Positions 1 to 10,560 are shown, counted from the first letter of the stretch. The stretch: 64,000 nt of DNA from Buchnera aphidicola (Pterocallis alni) (GCF_964059075.1 NZ_OZ060377.1:62001-126000), one strand, 5' to 3'. The notes: generated by a model not told the origin, from the sequence alone. Translations and numbers: made by a program.

Positions 1-404
1 TTGATATATATTAAAATATTTTGAATAATTTTTTAATATCTTCTTGATATAATGATATTATTGATTTTTGTGTATATCACATGATTAATTTTTTATGGAA
101 TAAAGAGATACATCTTGATATATATTTTATATAATCGTGATATGTGTATCAAGTATATATTTAAATATTTTAATTTTTATGAAAATATATTAAATATTTT
201 TAAACAATTAATTTTAAAATTTATTAAATATTAATGACTTGATTTTATAAAATTTTATTATGATATTTTTATATATTTATATTTTATATATTGTTTTTAT
301 ATAATATGATAATATTCAATATATTTTCTATGTATGTATTTAAAGTATTTAAGTGTTACATTTATTATTTCCATCTATATAATACAAATCTTAATGTATG
401 TATT
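1..404. other. Noncoding A+T-rich region
   Basis: No open frame with recognisable protein similarity and no RNA gene is visible here; the stretch is almost entirely A and T. TTGATATA-type words recur near 1, 45 and 115, and one imperfect hairpin (114-153) is listed separately. The region lies downstream of the 3' end of the minus-strand RNase P RNA gene and probably contains its terminator or the remains of a decayed gene. I could not assign either. Confidence 0.6.
114..153. repeat. Imperfect hairpin in noncoding region
   Basis: Positions 114-125 (CTTGATATATAT) pair with 142-153 over 12 positions, including two G-U wobbles, around a 16-nt loop. In such A+T-rich DNA this could be chance. It could also be a transcript end for a gene outside the window or for the minus-strand rnpB transcript. 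Confidence 0.25.
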
Positions 405-405
405 T

Positions 406-751
406 TTTGACCTATAAGCCGGGTTCTGTTGTTAAACAGTCATTTATCTAGGCTAATAATTGCTTATTAGCTCAATCGGTTTACCCAGATTATTAAATAC
501 GAGCAGTATTATTAATCTTATTTAACCTTTCTCCAGGTGGAGTTTACCATGCTACATTTATTACTAAATGTACGGTGCGCTCTTAACACACCTTTTCACC
601 CTTACTATTTATTAAAATTTATTAATAAAAGCGGTATATTTTCTGTTGCACTGGTCGTCATAAATTGCCCAGATGTTATCTGGCACCTTGCTCTATGGAG
701 CCCGGACTTTCCTCTGTTAATTATTTAATTATCAGCGACTGTTTGGTCAAA
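406..751 (-). ncRNA. rnpB: RNase P RNA component (M1 RNA)
   Basis: The catalytic RNA of RNase P, which trims 5' leaders from pre-tRNAs. The reverse complement carries the conserved blocks of the bacterial type A RNA in order: GAGGAAAGTCCGGGCTCC near 695-716, CCAGTGCAACAGA near 640-656, AAGGGTGAAA near 594-604, TAAGAGCGCACC near 575-587, GGTAAACTCCACC near 536-548, and AGAACCCGGCTTATAGGTCA at the 3' end. The terminal P1 helix is formed by TTTGACC (745-751) and GGTCAAA (406-412), which sets the limits. At about 346 nt it is shorter than the 377-nt E. coli RNA, with reduced peripheral helices. A protein-coding reading across 537-728 is an artefact of this gene. Confidence 0.96.
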
Positions 752-769
752 TATATAATAATATATTTT

Positions 770-1624
770 TTATTTTTTGTCATGTTGAAATTGATTAATA
801 GTATATTTATATAAATCATTTTTCTTTATTTTAAAAATTTTAGATATTAATTCTATTGATTTTTTCATAGAAAGATATTTAATTAAAAGATGAAGTGTTT
901 TTTTTATTTTCGAGGATATGATTTTTTTTTTTTTTTTCTTATGTTTAATTAGCAGTGTTATTTCTCCCTTTTGTCTACATGGATCTTTTTGTAACCATGT
1001 TAATATTTGTATTGATGTCCCATATTTAATTTTTTCCCATTTTTTTGTTATTTCTTTTGCGAACACAATTTTTCTTTTACTTCCTAAAATATTTGTGATA
1101 TCATTAAGGGTATGAATGATTCTATGACAAGATTCGTATAATATAACAGTTGTTTGTTTATTTTTTATTTTTTTAAGAAAATTAATACGTGTGTTTTTTT
1201 TTTTTGGTATAAATCCTGCATAATAAAATGTATTACTTGATAGTCCTGAGGCGCTTAATGCGGTAATTGCTGCGCATGGTCCAGGAATTGGTATTACGGT
1301 TATATTTTCTTTATGACATGTATGGACTAATTCGTATCCTGGATCATTAATAACAGGTGTTCCAGCATTAGAAACTAATGCAATTGTTTTAGTTTTTAAC
1401 AAACTAATGATTTTTTGAGTTTGGTTATTTTCATTATATTTATGAAAAGATATAATAGTATTTTTTATTTTTAATATTTTTAATAAATTATTTGTATATT
1501 TTGTATTTTCAGCTATGATTAAATGCACTGTTTTTAGTATATTTAGTGCTCTATCACTGATATCTTGTATATTTCCTATCGGTGTGGGTACTATATATAG
1601 TATTCCTATATTTTTATTATTCAT
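770..1624 (-). CDS. rsmI: 16S rRNA (cytidine1402-2'-O)-methyltransferase RsmI
   Basis: SAM-dependent enzyme that 2'-O-methylates C1402 in the decoding centre of 16S rRNA. The 284-residue protein is close to the E. coli length (286). It shows LYIVPTPIGN at residues 9-18, the tetrapyrrole-methylase-fold motif SNAGTPVINDPG at 85-96 and IPGPCAAITALSA from 113. The C-terminal 60 residues are a Lys/Ile-rich version of the E. coli tail. Position next to rnpB matches Buchnera gene order as I recall it. The coding strand carries a run of 16 A (922-937 on the plus strand) within the C-terminal third; the frame is nevertheless open through it. Confidence 0.95.
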   Translation of the reverse strand: MNNKNIGILYIVPTPIGNIQDISDRALNILKTVHLIIAENTKYTNNLLKILKIKNTIISFHKYNENNQTQKIISLLKTKTIALVSNAGTPVINDPGYELVHTCHKENITVIPIPGPCAAITALSASGLSSNTFYYAGFIPKKKNTRINFLKKIKNKQTTVILYESCHRIIHTLNDITNILGSKRKIVFAKEITKKWEKIKYGTSIQILTWLQKDPCRQKGEITLLIKHKKKKKKIISSKIKKTLHLLIKYLSMKKSIELISKIFKIKKNDLYKYTINQFQHDKK

Positions 1625-1769
1625 ATTTTATTATATTAATAATTTATATTAATTATAGTATATAAATTTTAAAAAGTATTTTAATATAATAAGAAAATAA
1701 TTAATAATATTAATTTTATTATGATAATTACATATTTATAGTACTAATGTATATGAAGGTATGATAATA

Positions 1770-2969
1770 GTGAAAAGAGTAGTAATTACTGGTATAGGTA
1801 TTATATCTAGCATAGGTAATGATAAATTATCAGTACTTAATTCTTTGCAAGCTTTAAAATCAGGTATTACTTTTTCCAAAAGTATGCAAGATTTTGGTAT
1901 GAGAAGTAATGTATGTGGAAATATTTTGTTACCGGAAAAAAAAATGCATCGTTCAAATATAAAATTTATGAGTGATGCTTCATTATATGCATATTTATCG
2001 ATGAAACAAGCAATTAAAGATTCTCGTTTAAAAAAAACAATGTATCAAAAAAATTATAGAGTGGGATTAATTGTTGGTATAGGATGTAATTTTTTTCAAA
2101 ATGCAATATATAAATTTAAAAAAAAAAAAATATTAAATACTTATTCATTAATTAAAAATATGGTATCAAATGTTTCAGCTTGTTTATCTGTTTCGTATCA
2201 TATACATGGTATTAGTTATTCGTTAAGTTCTGCTTGTGCAACTTCTGCAAATTGTATTGGTAATGCTATGCAATTAATACAGTCTGGATTACAAGATATT
2301 GTTTTTTCGGGGGGAGCAGAAGAGGTGAGTTGTGAATTAGCATATGGGTTTGATTGTATGCATGTTTTATCTGCAAAATATAATAATATACCACAACAAG
2401 CATCTAGAGCGTATGATATTAATAGAGATGGATTTATCATTTCTGGAGGAGCGGGTATTGTAGTTCTTGAAGAATTAACACATGCTTTATCTAGAAATGC
2501 TCCAATTTATGCTGAAATTATAGGATATGGTACAGCTTCTGATGGAAATAGTATGATACTTCCTTCCGGTTTAGGTGTAATAGAATCCATGAAACAATCT
2601 ATGAAACATATAAATATTTTGCATATTGATTATATTAATACACATGGTACATCGACTAAATTAGGTGATATTATAGAATTAAGATCTATACAATCTGTTT
2701 TTAAAAATCATAAACCCTATATTTCTTCTACCAAATCTTTAACTGGTCATTCTTTAGGAGCATCTGGAGTACATGAAATTATTTATATTATTTTAATGAT
2801 GTTAAATAATTTCATTGTTCCTAGTATTAATATAGAATCATTAGATTTAGAAGCAGAAAGTATGAATATTTTATTATATAAAATAGAAAAGAAAATTTTT
2901 TTTGCTTTATCGAATAGTGTAGGATTTGGTGGAGTAAATGTATCTATTGTAATAAAAAGATATTATTAA
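1770..2969 (+). CDS. fabB: 3-oxoacyl-[acyl-carrier-protein] synthase I (KAS I)
   Basis: Condensing enzyme that elongates acyl-ACP in fatty-acid synthesis, including the unsaturated branch. I place the start at GTG 1770, giving the family's MKRVVITG beginning with AAGG ten bases upstream; ATG 1761 in the same frame would add three residues but sits almost on the ribosome site. The catalytic triad is complete: Cys156 in SSACATS, His292 in NTHGTST and His327 in TGHSLGASG, with the C-terminal NSVGFGG loop. Length (399) is near the E. coli 406. A run of 13 A near 2117-2129 encodes lysines in the middle of the protein. talA follows after 57 bp. Confidence 0.95.
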   Translation: MKRVVITGIGIISSIGNDKLSVLNSLQALKSGITFSKSMQDFGMRSNVCGNILLPEKKMHRSNIKFMSDASLYAYLSMKQAIKDSRLKKTMYQKNYRVGLIVGIGCNFFQNAIYKFKKKKILNTYSLIKNMVSNVSACLSVSYHIHGISYSLSSACATSANCIGNAMQLIQSGLQDIVFSGGAEEVSCELAYGFDCMHVLSAKYNNIPQQASRAYDINRDGFIISGGAGIVVLEELTHALSRNAPIYAEIIGYGTASDGNSMILPSGLGVIESMKQSMKHINILHIDYINTHGTSTKLGDIIELRSIQSVFKNHKPYISSTKSLTGHSLGASGVHEIIYIILMMLNNFIVPSINIESLDLEAESMNILLYKIEKKIFFALSNSVGFGGVNVSIVIKRYY

Positions 2970-3026
2970 TATTATTTATATTATAATAATGTTATATAAA
3001 TTTATTATGGTATGTGAGGATGAATT

Positions 3027-3977
3027 ATGAATCAATTAATTGGTTTAAAACAATTTACAAAAATTGTTGCAGATAGTGGTAATTTTTATGAAATTAATAA
3101 ATATAAACCTGAGGATGCAACTACTAATCCTTCGTTAATATTACAAAATATCAATATACCAGAGTATCAATGTTTAATTGATGATGCAATTGTATATAGC
3201 AAAAAGTTAGGAGGGGATAGAAATACAAAAATTATCCATGCTAGTGATAAATTAATTGTTAATATTGGTAATAAAATTTTACAATATATACCAGGTATGA
3301 TTTCTACAGAAATTGATGCTAGATTATCTTTTAATACGGATTTATGTATTTTAAAAGCTAATAAGATTATAAATATGTATGAAGAACTAGGTATTGATCG
3401 TTCCCGTGTATTAATTAAATTAGCTTCAACATGGGAATGTATTCAAGCCGCTAAACAATTAAAAAAAGATAACATTAATTGTAATTTGACTTTATTATTT
3501 TCTTTTGCGCAAGCAAAAGCTTGTGCTGAGGCGGGTATTTTTTTAATTTCTCCATTTGTAGGTAGAATTTATGACTGGTATTGTAAAAATGGTTTATTAA
3601 AAAATTATCATGTATCTTCTGATCCTGGTGTATTAGCTGTACAAAAAATATATAAATATTATAAAAAATATGGATATAATACAATTATTATGGGGGCAAG
3701 TTTTAGAAATACTAAGCAAATATTAGCATTGTCTGGTTGTGATTGCTTAACTATTGCACCTATTTTTTTAGAAAAATTAAAAAATACAAATGCTATAGTA
3801 GAACGTAAATTAAATTTACCAAATAAAAGTATAAATACTGCTACTGCTTTAGATATATATGAATTTAATTTGGAACATAACCAAGATAGAATGGCGGTGG
3901 AAAAGTTATCTGAAGGGATACGTCAATTTAGTGATGATCAAGAAAAATTAGAAATAATATTAAATGATAAGATGTAA
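3027..3977 (+). CDS. talA: Transaldolase
   Basis: Pentose-phosphate enzyme that moves a dihydroxyacetone unit between sedoheptulose-7-P and glyceraldehyde-3-P, producing erythrose-4-P and fructose-6-P. The Schiff-base lysine is Lys131 in [11 protein letters not shown], equivalent to E. coli Lys132, and the class motif DATTNPSL is at residues 30-37. Length is 316, the family norm. GAGGA lies just upstream of the ATG. Together with tktA 48 bp downstream it forms the non-oxidative pentose-phosphate pair. Erythrose-4-P from this pair is a substrate of AroH, also encoded in this window. The talA name follows Buchnera usage; talB cannot be excluded by sequence alone. Confidence 0.95.
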   Translation: MNQLIGLKQFTKIVADSGNFYEINKYKPEDATTNPSLILQNINIPEYQCLIDDAIVYSKKLGGDRNTKIIHASDKLIVNIGNKILQYIPGMISTEIDARLSFNTDLCILKANKIINMYEELGIDRSRVLIKLASTWECIQAAKQLKKDNINCNLTLLFSFAQAKACAEAGIFLISPFVGRIYDWYCKNGLLKNYHVSSDPGVLAVQKIYKYYKKYGYNTIIMGASFRNTKQILALSGCDCLTIAPIFLEKLKNTNAIVERKLNLPNKSINTATALDIYEFNLEHNQDRMAVEKLSEGIRQFSDDQEKLEIILNDKM

Positions 3978-4024
3978 ATATTTATTATAATAATAAAGAC
4001 AGTATTTATTTAAGGGGGATTAAT

Positions 4025-6022
4025 ATGTATTCAAGAAGAGAATTATCTAATGCAATTAGAGTATTAAGTATCGATGCAATTCAAGAAGCTGGATCTGGAC
4101 ATCCTGGTGCTCCTTTAGGTATGGCGGATATAGCAGAAGTTTTATGGAGAAGTTGTTTAAAATATAACCCAAATAATCCGTATTGGGATAACCGTGATCG
4201 AGTTATTTTATCTAATGGTCATGCATCTATTTTGTTATATAGTGTTTTACATTTAACTGGATATGATGTTTCAATAGATGATTTAAAAAATTTTCGTAAA
4301 TTAGATTCTAAAACTCCTGGACATCCAGAATTAGGGTGTACACCGGGTGTGGAAATGACTACAGGTCCTTTAGGACAAGGTTTAGCATCCGGTGTAGGTA
4401 TGGCTATTGCAGAAAAAATTCTATCCTCTTATTTTAATCGTATGCAGTATAATATTATTGATCATTATACATGGGTGTTTGTGGGAGATGGATGTTTAAT
4501 GGAAGGAATTTCTCATGAAGTCTGCTCATTAGCTGGTTCTTTACAGTTAGGAAAGTTGATTGTACTATATGACAGTAATAAAATTTCTATAGATGGTAAT
4601 GTACGTAATTGGTTTAATGATGATACAGAACAGAGATTTAAGGCGTATAACTGGCATGTTATTAATAATGTAGATGGACATGATTCATTTTCGATTATGA
4701 AAGCTATGAATGATGCTAAACAAGTTTATGATAAACCATCTATTATTATTTTTAATACTATTATTGGTTTTGGTTCTCCTAATAAATCTGGAACATCTGA
4801 AGTACATGGAGCTCCTTTAGGAGAAAAAGAAAGTTATTTAACCAAAAATGCATTAAATTGGAGATATCCACCATTTTACATTCCTTCTAAGATGTATGAG
4901 ATGTGGAATTTTAGTAAGCATGGTAAAATTTTAGAATCACAGTGGAATATTGTATTGCAACAATATCAATCACTATACCCAGCATTATTTAATGAATATT
5001 CTAGAAGGATGTCTGGATTATTACCTGTTAAATGGGCAGATAAAGTATTAAAATTTATTTCTCAATCTAATAAAAATAATATAAATATCGCTACTCGCAA
5101 AGCATCTCAAGATGTATTAGAATATTTTGGAAAAATATTACCAGAATTATTAGGAGGATCGGCAGATTTAGCTCCTAGTAATTTAACGTTATGGTCTGGA
5201 TCTGTTCCTATTAATAAAAAAACATCAGGTAATTATATTCATTACGGTGTTCGAGAATTTGGTATGACAGCTATTGCAAATGGAATATCTAGTCATGGTG
5301 GTTTTATTCCCTATACAGCTACATTTTTAGTATTTTTAGATTATGCTCGTAATGCTGTTCGTATGGCATCTTTAATGCGTATTAGACAAATTATGTTATA
5401 TACACATGATTCGATTGGATTAGGGGAGGATGGTCCTACTCATCAACCTATAGAACAATTATCTGATTTACGTTCCATACCATATATGAGTGTATGGCGT
5501 CCAAGTGATATAGTAGAAACCATTATATCTTGGCAATATGCTATTGAAAGATATCAAGGACCTACCGCATTAGTGTTATCTAGACAAAATTTACAGCAAG
5601 TAAAAAGGTCTGATGATCAAGTAAAGAATGTTATACGTGGTGGATATATTTTATCTGATTTTTCTAATAAGATTGATATTATTCTTATTGCTACTGGTTC
5701 TGAAGTATATTTATCAATCAAAGCTGCAAAAAAATTATATAGTTTAGGATATGGCGTGCGAGTTGTTTCAATGCCTTCTATTGATGTGTTTGAACAACAA
5801 GATGGTGAATATAAAGAATTAGTATTACCATCTAAAGTATTAAAGCGTATTGCTGTTGAAGCAGGAAAGTCTGACTTTTGGTATAAATATGTTGGTTATC
5901 AAGGGTTAATTATTGGAGTAGATACTTTTGGGGAATCAGCTTCTTCAGATTTATTATTTAAAAAGTTTGGATTTACAGTTAATTATATAGTAGAATGCGC
6001 AAAAAAATTATTAAATAAGTAA
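4025..6022 (+). CDS. tktA: Transketolase
   Basis: Thiamine-diphosphate enzyme transferring two-carbon ketol units between sugar phosphates. The 665-residue protein has all three transketolase regions: N-terminal ThDP-binding with His26 in GSGHPGAP and His66 in SNGHAS, the GDGCLMEG motif at 154-161, the pyrimidine domain ([10 protein letters not shown], then [17 protein letters not shown]) and the C-terminal domain. A strong AAGGGGG ribosome site precedes the ATG. Links gnd-derived pentose phosphate with glycolysis and supplies erythrose-4-P and ribose-5-P for aromatic and histidine synthesis. Confidence 0.97.
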   Translation: MYSRRELSNAIRVLSIDAIQEAGSGHPGAPLGMADIAEVLWRSCLKYNPNNPYWDNRDRVILSNGHASILLYSVLHLTGYDVSIDDLKNFRKLDSKTPGHPELGCTPGVEMTTGPLGQGLASGVGMAIAEKILSSYFNRMQYNIIDHYTWVFVGDGCLMEGISHEVCSLAGSLQLGKLIVLYDSNKISIDGNVRNWFNDDTEQRFKAYNWHVINNVDGHDSFSIMKAMNDAKQVYDKPSIIIFNTIIGFGSPNKSGTSEVHGAPLGEKESYLTKNALNWRYPPFYIPSKMYEMWNFSKHGKILESQWNIVLQQYQSLYPALFNEYSRRMSGLLPVKWADKVLKFISQSNKNNINIATRKASQDVLEYFGKILPELLGGSADLAPSNLTLWSGSVPINKKTSGNYIHYGVREFGMTAIANGISSHGGFIPYTATFLVFLDYARNAVRMASLMRIRQIMLYTHDSIGLGEDGPTHQPIEQLSDLRSIPYMSVWRPSDIVETIISWQYAIERYQGPTALVLSRQNLQQVKRSDDQVKNVIRGGYILSDFSNKIDIILIATGSEVYLSIKAAKKLYSLGYGVRVVSMPSIDVFEQQDGEYKELVLPSKVLKRIAVEAGKSDFWYKYVGYQGLIIGVDTFGESASSDLLFKKFGFTVNYIVECAKKLLNK

Positions 6023-6075
6023 TTTTTCAATAACATGTAATTATATATATGGTATAAAAATATTGAGTATAAAAT

Positions 6076-7206
6076 ATGTCTTGTTCTATTATTAAGTTAG
6101 CAAAAAAATTAATTGCTATCCCTTCTATTAGTCCATTAGACTTAGGTTGTCAAAACATTATTTCTGATAGATTATTCAAAATAGGTTTTAATATAGTTTC
6201 TATCAAAGATAAAGATACAAATAATTTATGGGCTTATAAAGGGGATGGAGTAACATTATCTTTTGCTGGGCATACAGATGTTGTGGATCCAGGAAATATT
6301 AAAAATTGGAATATTGCTCAACCTTTTCAACCAGTAATAAAAAATGGATATTTGTTTGGTAGAGGATCTGTTGATATGAAAGGATCCATAGCAGCTATGG
6401 TTGTTGCAATTGAAAATTTTATTTACAAAAAACCAAATTATACTGGTCGTTTATCTTTAATGATTACATCTGATGAAGAATCGGATGCAGATTTTGGTAC
6501 CATTAGTATTGTAAAATATTTAAAGTTAATTAATGAACATATAAATTATTGTATAGTCGGTGAACCAACTAGTAATAATATTATTGGTGATGTTATTAAA
6601 GTTGGTAGACGTGGTTCATTATATGCGAAGTTATTAATTTATGGTGTTTCGGGTCATATCGCTTATCCTGAAACTGTTGAAAATCCCATACATAATTCTT
6701 TATTTTTTTTACACCAAATTGTAGATATGCATTGGAGTTTAGGTAATAAATATTTTTTACCTACTAGTATGCAAATTTTTAATATTTTTTCGAATACAAA
6801 AAGTAGTAATACTGTTCCTGGAACTATAACCATTGAATGTAATTTTCGATTTGGAACAGATATATCAGTACTTGAAATTAAAAAAAAATTTGAAAAATTA
6901 CTATTACATTTTAATATTAAATATTCAATTAGTTGGTATTTATCTGCAGAACCATTTTTAACTCATTCAACGTATTTAATACAATTATTAAAAAAATCTA
7001 TACATAAATTTAATTTAACTGATATTATTGTGTCTACTTCGGGTGGTACTTCAGATGGCCGTTTTATTAAAGAGATAGCTGATGAATTAATTGAGTTAGG
7101 TCCTGTAAATCGTACTATTCATAAAGCAAATGAATGTGTTAAAGTGAAAGATTTACAATTATTAAGTTTAATATATGAAGATTTAATGCATATTATTTTA
7201 AAATAA
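6076..7206 (+). CDS. dapE: Succinyl-diaminopimelate desuccinylase
   Basis: Di-zinc M20-family amidohydrolase that releases L,L-diaminopimelate from N-succinyl-diaminopimelate in lysine and cell-wall synthesis. Visible ligands and catalytic residues are His66 in SFAGHTDVV, Asp100 in GRGSVDMKGS, Glu134-Glu135 in TSDEES, and the C-terminal His in GPVNRTIHKANE. Length is 376 (E. coli 375). Unlike in E. coli it lies beside dapA, in the opposite orientation, so two lysine-pathway genes converge on a shared terminator hairpin. Confidence 0.95.
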   Translation: MSCSIIKLAKKLIAIPSISPLDLGCQNIISDRLFKIGFNIVSIKDKDTNNLWAYKGDGVTLSFAGHTDVVDPGNIKNWNIAQPFQPVIKNGYLFGRGSVDMKGSIAAMVVAIENFIYKKPNYTGRLSLMITSDEESDADFGTISIVKYLKLINEHINYCIVGEPTSNNIIGDVIKVGRRGSLYAKLLIYGVSGHIAYPETVENPIHNSLFFLHQIVDMHWSLGNKYFLPTSMQIFNIFSNTKSSNTVPGTITIECNFRFGTDISVLEIKKKFEKLLLHFNIKYSISWYLSAEPFLTHSTYLIQLLKKSIHKFNLTDIIVSTSGGTSDGRFIKEIADELIELGPVNRTIHKANECVKVKDLQLLSLIYEDLMHIILK

Positions 7207-7227
7207 TTAAATTGTTATATTCATTGT

Positions 7228-7253
7228 ACAGAGTACCATATTTGATACTCTGT
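7228..7253. terminator. Bidirectional hairpin between dapE and dapA
   Basis: ACAGAGTA (7228-7235) and TACTCTGT (7246-7253) form a perfect 8-bp stem with a 10-nt loop, 21 bp past the dapE stop, in the space between convergent dapE and dapA. G/C content in the stem is well above the surroundings. No long T run follows in either direction, so termination strength is uncertain. Confidence 0.55.
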
Positions 7254-7333
7254 TTAGTAATATTGTATGAATTTAAATAATATTTTGATATTATCGTTTT
7301 TGTACATTATTTGAATATATTATAATGATATTT

Positions 7334-8215
7334 TTACATGATAATATGAGATTTATTAATTACTTTGTTTATAATATTTTTGGAATTTTTCGATAGTTGA
7401 GTTAATGGTAATCTTAAATTATTTCTTTTAATTAAACCCAATTTCCATGCTGCCCATTTTACAGGTATTGGGTTTGGTTCTAAGAATAATGCTTTGTGTA
7501 TAGGTGTTAACTCTGAATTAATTAATCTTGCATTACTAAAATCTTTATTTAAAGCTAAATCGCACATTGTAGCCATTTTTTTTGCTTCTATATTTGCTGT
7601 TACAGAGATAACTCCATCTCCTCCTAATTGTATAAAATCTAAAGCAGTATTATCATCTCCACTAAGTAATATAAAATCTTTTTGAACTTTTTTTTTGATT
7701 TGATATACCCGAGATAAGTCTCCTGTTGCTTCTTTAATCCCGATAATATTGTGAATACGAGATAGTTTAATGACTGTTTCAGGTAATATATCACAACCGG
7801 TACGAGTTGGTACATTATATAATATTTGAGGAATATTTGTACTTTCTGCAATGGATTTAAAATGTTGATATAGTCCCTTTTGTGTAGGCTTATTATAGTA
7901 TGGTGTTACAGTTAAACAAGCTGCAATACCTGTGTTTTCAATTTTTTTAGTTAATAAAATTGCTTCTCCTGTAGAATTTGCTCCAGTTCCTGCTATAATT
8001 GGTATTTTTCCTTGCGAAAAATCTATTGTTTGTAAGACTAAATAATGATGTTCTTCTGGTGTTAAAGTAGAAGATTCTCCAGTTGTTCCAACAGTAACAA
8101 TAGCTTTTGTGTTATTTTGCATGTGATATGTAATTAATTTTTTTAAACTAATTTTACAAATATTACCTTTACTATCCATAGGTGTGATTAATGCTACTAT
8201 ACTACCTGTTAACAT
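7334..8215 (-). CDS. dapA: 4-hydroxy-tetrahydrodipicolinate synthase
   Basis: Class I aldolase condensing pyruvate with aspartate semialdehyde, the committed step of lysine/diaminopimelate synthesis. I choose ATG 8215 because GGGAG lies five bases upstream (8221-8225) and the protein then begins [13 protein letters not shown], as in E. coli; an in-frame ATG at 8227 would add four residues and overlap the ribosome site. Numbered from 8215, Thr44-Thr45, Tyr133, Arg138 and Lys161 (Schiff base, IGIKEATG) sit at the E. coli positions. Length is 293. A hairpin (8228-8267) lies directly upstream of the ribosome site. Confidence 0.95.
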   Translation of the reverse strand: MLTGSIVALITPMDSKGNICKISLKKLITYHMQNNTKAIVTVGTTGESSTLTPEEHHYLVLQTIDFSQGKIPIIAGTGANSTGEAILLTKKIENTGIAACLTVTPYYNKPTQKGLYQHFKSIAESTNIPQILYNVPTRTGCDILPETVIKLSRIHNIIGIKEATGDLSRVYQIKKKVQKDFILLSGDDNTALDFIQLGGDGVISVTANIEAKKMATMCDLALNKDFSNARLINSELTPIHKALFLEPNPIPVKWAAWKLGLIKRNNLRLPLTQLSKNSKNIINKVINKSHIIM

Positions 8216-8227
8216 ATTTGCTCCCAT

Positions 8228-8267
8228 AAAATTGATAATAGTATATTAAAATATAATAATCAATTTT
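8228..8267 (-). promoter_or_regulatory. Hairpin immediately upstream of the dapA ribosome site
   Basis: AAAATTGAT (8228-8236) pairs with ATCAATTTT (8259-8267), and inside it TATATT (8242-8247) pairs with AATATA (8250-8255), giving a two-part stem-loop. On the minus strand it ends three bases before the GGGAG of dapA. It might modulate dapA translation or end an upstream aroC transcript. A+T-only stems arise easily by chance here, so function is speculative. Confidence 0.35.
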
Positions 8268-8510
8268 TGGATTGATCTTTCAGTCATAAGTATTAATGTT
8301 TTTATTGTAATTAATACATTTAAATTTATAATTTACATTAATATATGTGAGTAAAAAATATTCCATTATATTTATATACATCACTATGCTTGTTAATTAA
8401 ATAATTTAAAATACAATATTTTATATTATTATTTAATAGTATGGATGATAAGTGGATTATTTTACTAAATGTAATTTTAATATTTTATTATGTTCATTTA
8501 AATACATGCT

Positions 8511-9581
8511 TTATACGTTATCTTTATGATATTGTGATTTATATCTTAATATATGATCCATAATTATTATTGCTGTCATAGCTTCTGCTATTGGTACTGC
8601 TCGAATTCCTACACATGGATCATGTCTTCCTTTAATGTTTAATTTGACATTTTCTACTTGTGTGTTGATTGTTGTTGTTTGTGTTCTTATACTAGAAGTT
8701 GGTTTAAATGCAATTTTTGCAATAATAGGTTGTCCATTACTAATTCCTCCTAATATTCCTCCTGCATGATTATTCAAAAATCCATTATGAGACATTGAAT
8801 CTCTATTAGTACTACCCATTTGATTGATAACGGAAAATCCATCTCCTATTTCTACACCTTTTACTGCGTTAATACTCATAAATGCATGAGATAAATCTGC
8901 ATCTAATCTATCGAATACAGGTTCTCCTATTCCTATTGGGACATTTTCTGCAATAATTGTTAATTCTGCTCCTATAGAATTTCCTATTTTTTTTAAATAT
9001 TTAATCTGTTGTTTTAATTCTTTTATCTTTTTAATATTAGGGCAAAAGAATTGATTATAGTTAATTTCATTCCAAGAGTATAATTTGCATTTTATATTTC
9101 CCATTTGAGATAAATAACCCCTGATTCGAATATTATATTTATCTTTTAGGTATTTTTTTGCAATAGCACCAGCTGCTACTCTCATCACAGTTTCACGAGC
9201 AGAAGATCTACCCCCCCCTCTATGATCTCTTATACCATATTTCATATAATATGTATAATCAGCATGTCCTGGTCTAAATGTATGTTGTAAATCTTTATAA
9301 TCTTGTGATCTTTGATCTGTATTTTTAATGGTTAATCCAATACTGGTTCCTGTTGTTTTTCCGTTCAATATTCCAGAAAGAATATTAATTTGGTCTAATT
9401 CTTTTCTGGGTGTAGTATATTTAGATTGCCCTGGTTGTCTTTTATTTAATTCTTTTTGGATATCTTTTTTAGAAATAAGAATTCCGGGAGGTATTCCATC
9501 AATAATACAACCTAATGCTTTTCCGTGTGATTCTCCAAATGTATGTACCTGAAAGATTTTACCAATAGTATTTCCTGGCAT
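8511..9581 (-). CDS. aroC: Chorismate synthase
   Basis: Converts EPSP to chorismate, the last step of the shikimate pathway, using reduced FMN as a catalytic cofactor. Signature segments are FGESHG at residues 15-20, [20 protein letters not shown] and GISNGQPI; the C-terminal part keeps [18 protein letters not shown]. Length is 356 (E. coli 361). The codons for RGGGR contain eight consecutive G (plus-strand C8 at 9211-9218), unusual for this base composition. It supplies chorismate for Phe and Trp synthesis downstream of AroH. Confidence 0.96.
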   Translation of the reverse strand: MPGNTIGKIFQVHTFGESHGKALGCIIDGIPPGILISKKDIQKELNKRQPGQSKYTTPRKELDQINILSGILNGKTTGTSIGLTIKNTDQRSQDYKDLQHTFRPGHADYTYYMKYGIRDHRGGGRSSARETVMRVAAGAIAKKYLKDKYNIRIRGYLSQMGNIKCKLYSWNEINYNQFFCPNIKKIKELKQQIKYLKKIGNSIGAELTIIAENVPIGIGEPVFDRLDADLSHAFMSINAVKGVEIGDGFSVINQMGSTNRDSMSHNGFLNNHAGGILGGISNGQPIIAKIAFKPTSSIRTQTTTINTQVENVKLNIKGRHDPCVGIRAVPIAEAMTAIIIMDHILRYKSQYHKDNV

Positions 9582-9850
9582 ATTTTATCCTTATAAAATA
9601 TTATTATAAATAAATATTGGATTTTTATTTATTATTTTGTATTATATTTTTATATAATTATATTTGTTGTATTATTTTTTTATATAATTTTTTATTTTAA
9701 TATTGTATTTTAATTTATTATTGTAATTTATATATAATGTTTTTTATTCATTGATTTAATTTACTATAATTATTTATAAAGATTAATATTAAAATGAAGA
9801 ATATATTTTATGTATATTAAAAATAATTATTCCTTTGGTATTATAAATGT

Positions 9851-10381
9851 ATGGGAAAAAATAAATATTTTAATTATAAAGATATAGAATTATTTTATCA
9901 AGAATGCAAAGGTATAAAAAAGATAAATCAAGACACTGTTTTTCATAATCAGCATACTAAACTTAATTCAAAATATTTAAAAAAAAAAAATATTCATATA
10001 CAAGATTACCATAGTAATTTTTTTACATTTCATAATTATAAAACAAAAATAATTACACAAGATCCAGTTGCTTATGTTCGTAATTCATCTGAAAAAAATG
10101 AATTAAAAAAACTAAAGAATAAATATTACATACCAGAAATATCGCTAGATGTACATGGATTAAATCAATTACAAGTTAAAAAAGAGTTAGGAAAATTAAT
10201 TTTTATCTGTCACATAAAAAAATTTTTTTGTTTTTCTGTTATACATGGTCATGGAAAAAATATTTTAAAAAATCAAATTCCTATTTGGTTATCTCAACAC
10301 CCAGATATAATAGCTTTTTCTCAATCTCCTAATATTGTTGGATATTATACTGCGTTATGTGTTTTAATAGAGAATAATTAG
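9851..10381 (+). CDS. smrB: Ribosome rescue endonuclease SmrB (Smr-domain protein)
   Basis: Smr-domain protein; in E. coli SmrB cleaves mRNA at collided ribosomes. Of 176 residues, the N-terminal half is a basic, low-conservation extension that contains PVAYVRN, as in the E. coli homologue. The C-terminal Smr domain begins at ISLDVHGLNQLQVKKEL, with the DxHG motif, followed by VIHGHGKNILKNQIPIWLSQHPDI. Near the end, the glycine-rich segment of E. coli (GGDAALLVLIE) is GYYTALCVLIE, so one loop is altered. A run of 12 A near 9979-9990 encodes lysines in frame. It lies between aroC and hisG, as in other Buchnera. Confidence 0.88.
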   Translation: MGKNKYFNYKDIELFYQECKGIKKINQDTVFHNQHTKLNSKYLKKKNIHIQDYHSNFFTFHNYKTKIITQDPVAYVRNSSEKNELKKLKNKYYIPEISLDVHGLNQLQVKKELGKLIFICHIKKFFCFSVIHGHGKNILKNQIPIWLSQHPDIIAFSQSPNIVGYYTALCVLIENN

Positions 10382-10560
10382 TTATTTTATATTTTCCATT
10401 TTTGAATGGTTTTAATATATTTCTGGTGATATAATCATTTCATTTGTATATACAATGAATAATTATTGTTTATAGAATATATTGGATTATTATTTTTATC
10501 ATATTATATATTTATGATACGAAGATAGAACATATATTGGTTATTTGTAAAGGTTATGTA

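Noticed and set aside
1-404. Recurring TTGATATA words as a repeat array or origin-like element
   Set aside because: Copies are short, unevenly spaced and A/T-only, which is expected by chance at this base composition; no DnaA-box set is visible.
537-728. Plus-strand open frame of 63 codons
   Set aside because: It lies wholly inside the RNase P RNA gene on the other strand, whose conserved blocks explain the sequence.
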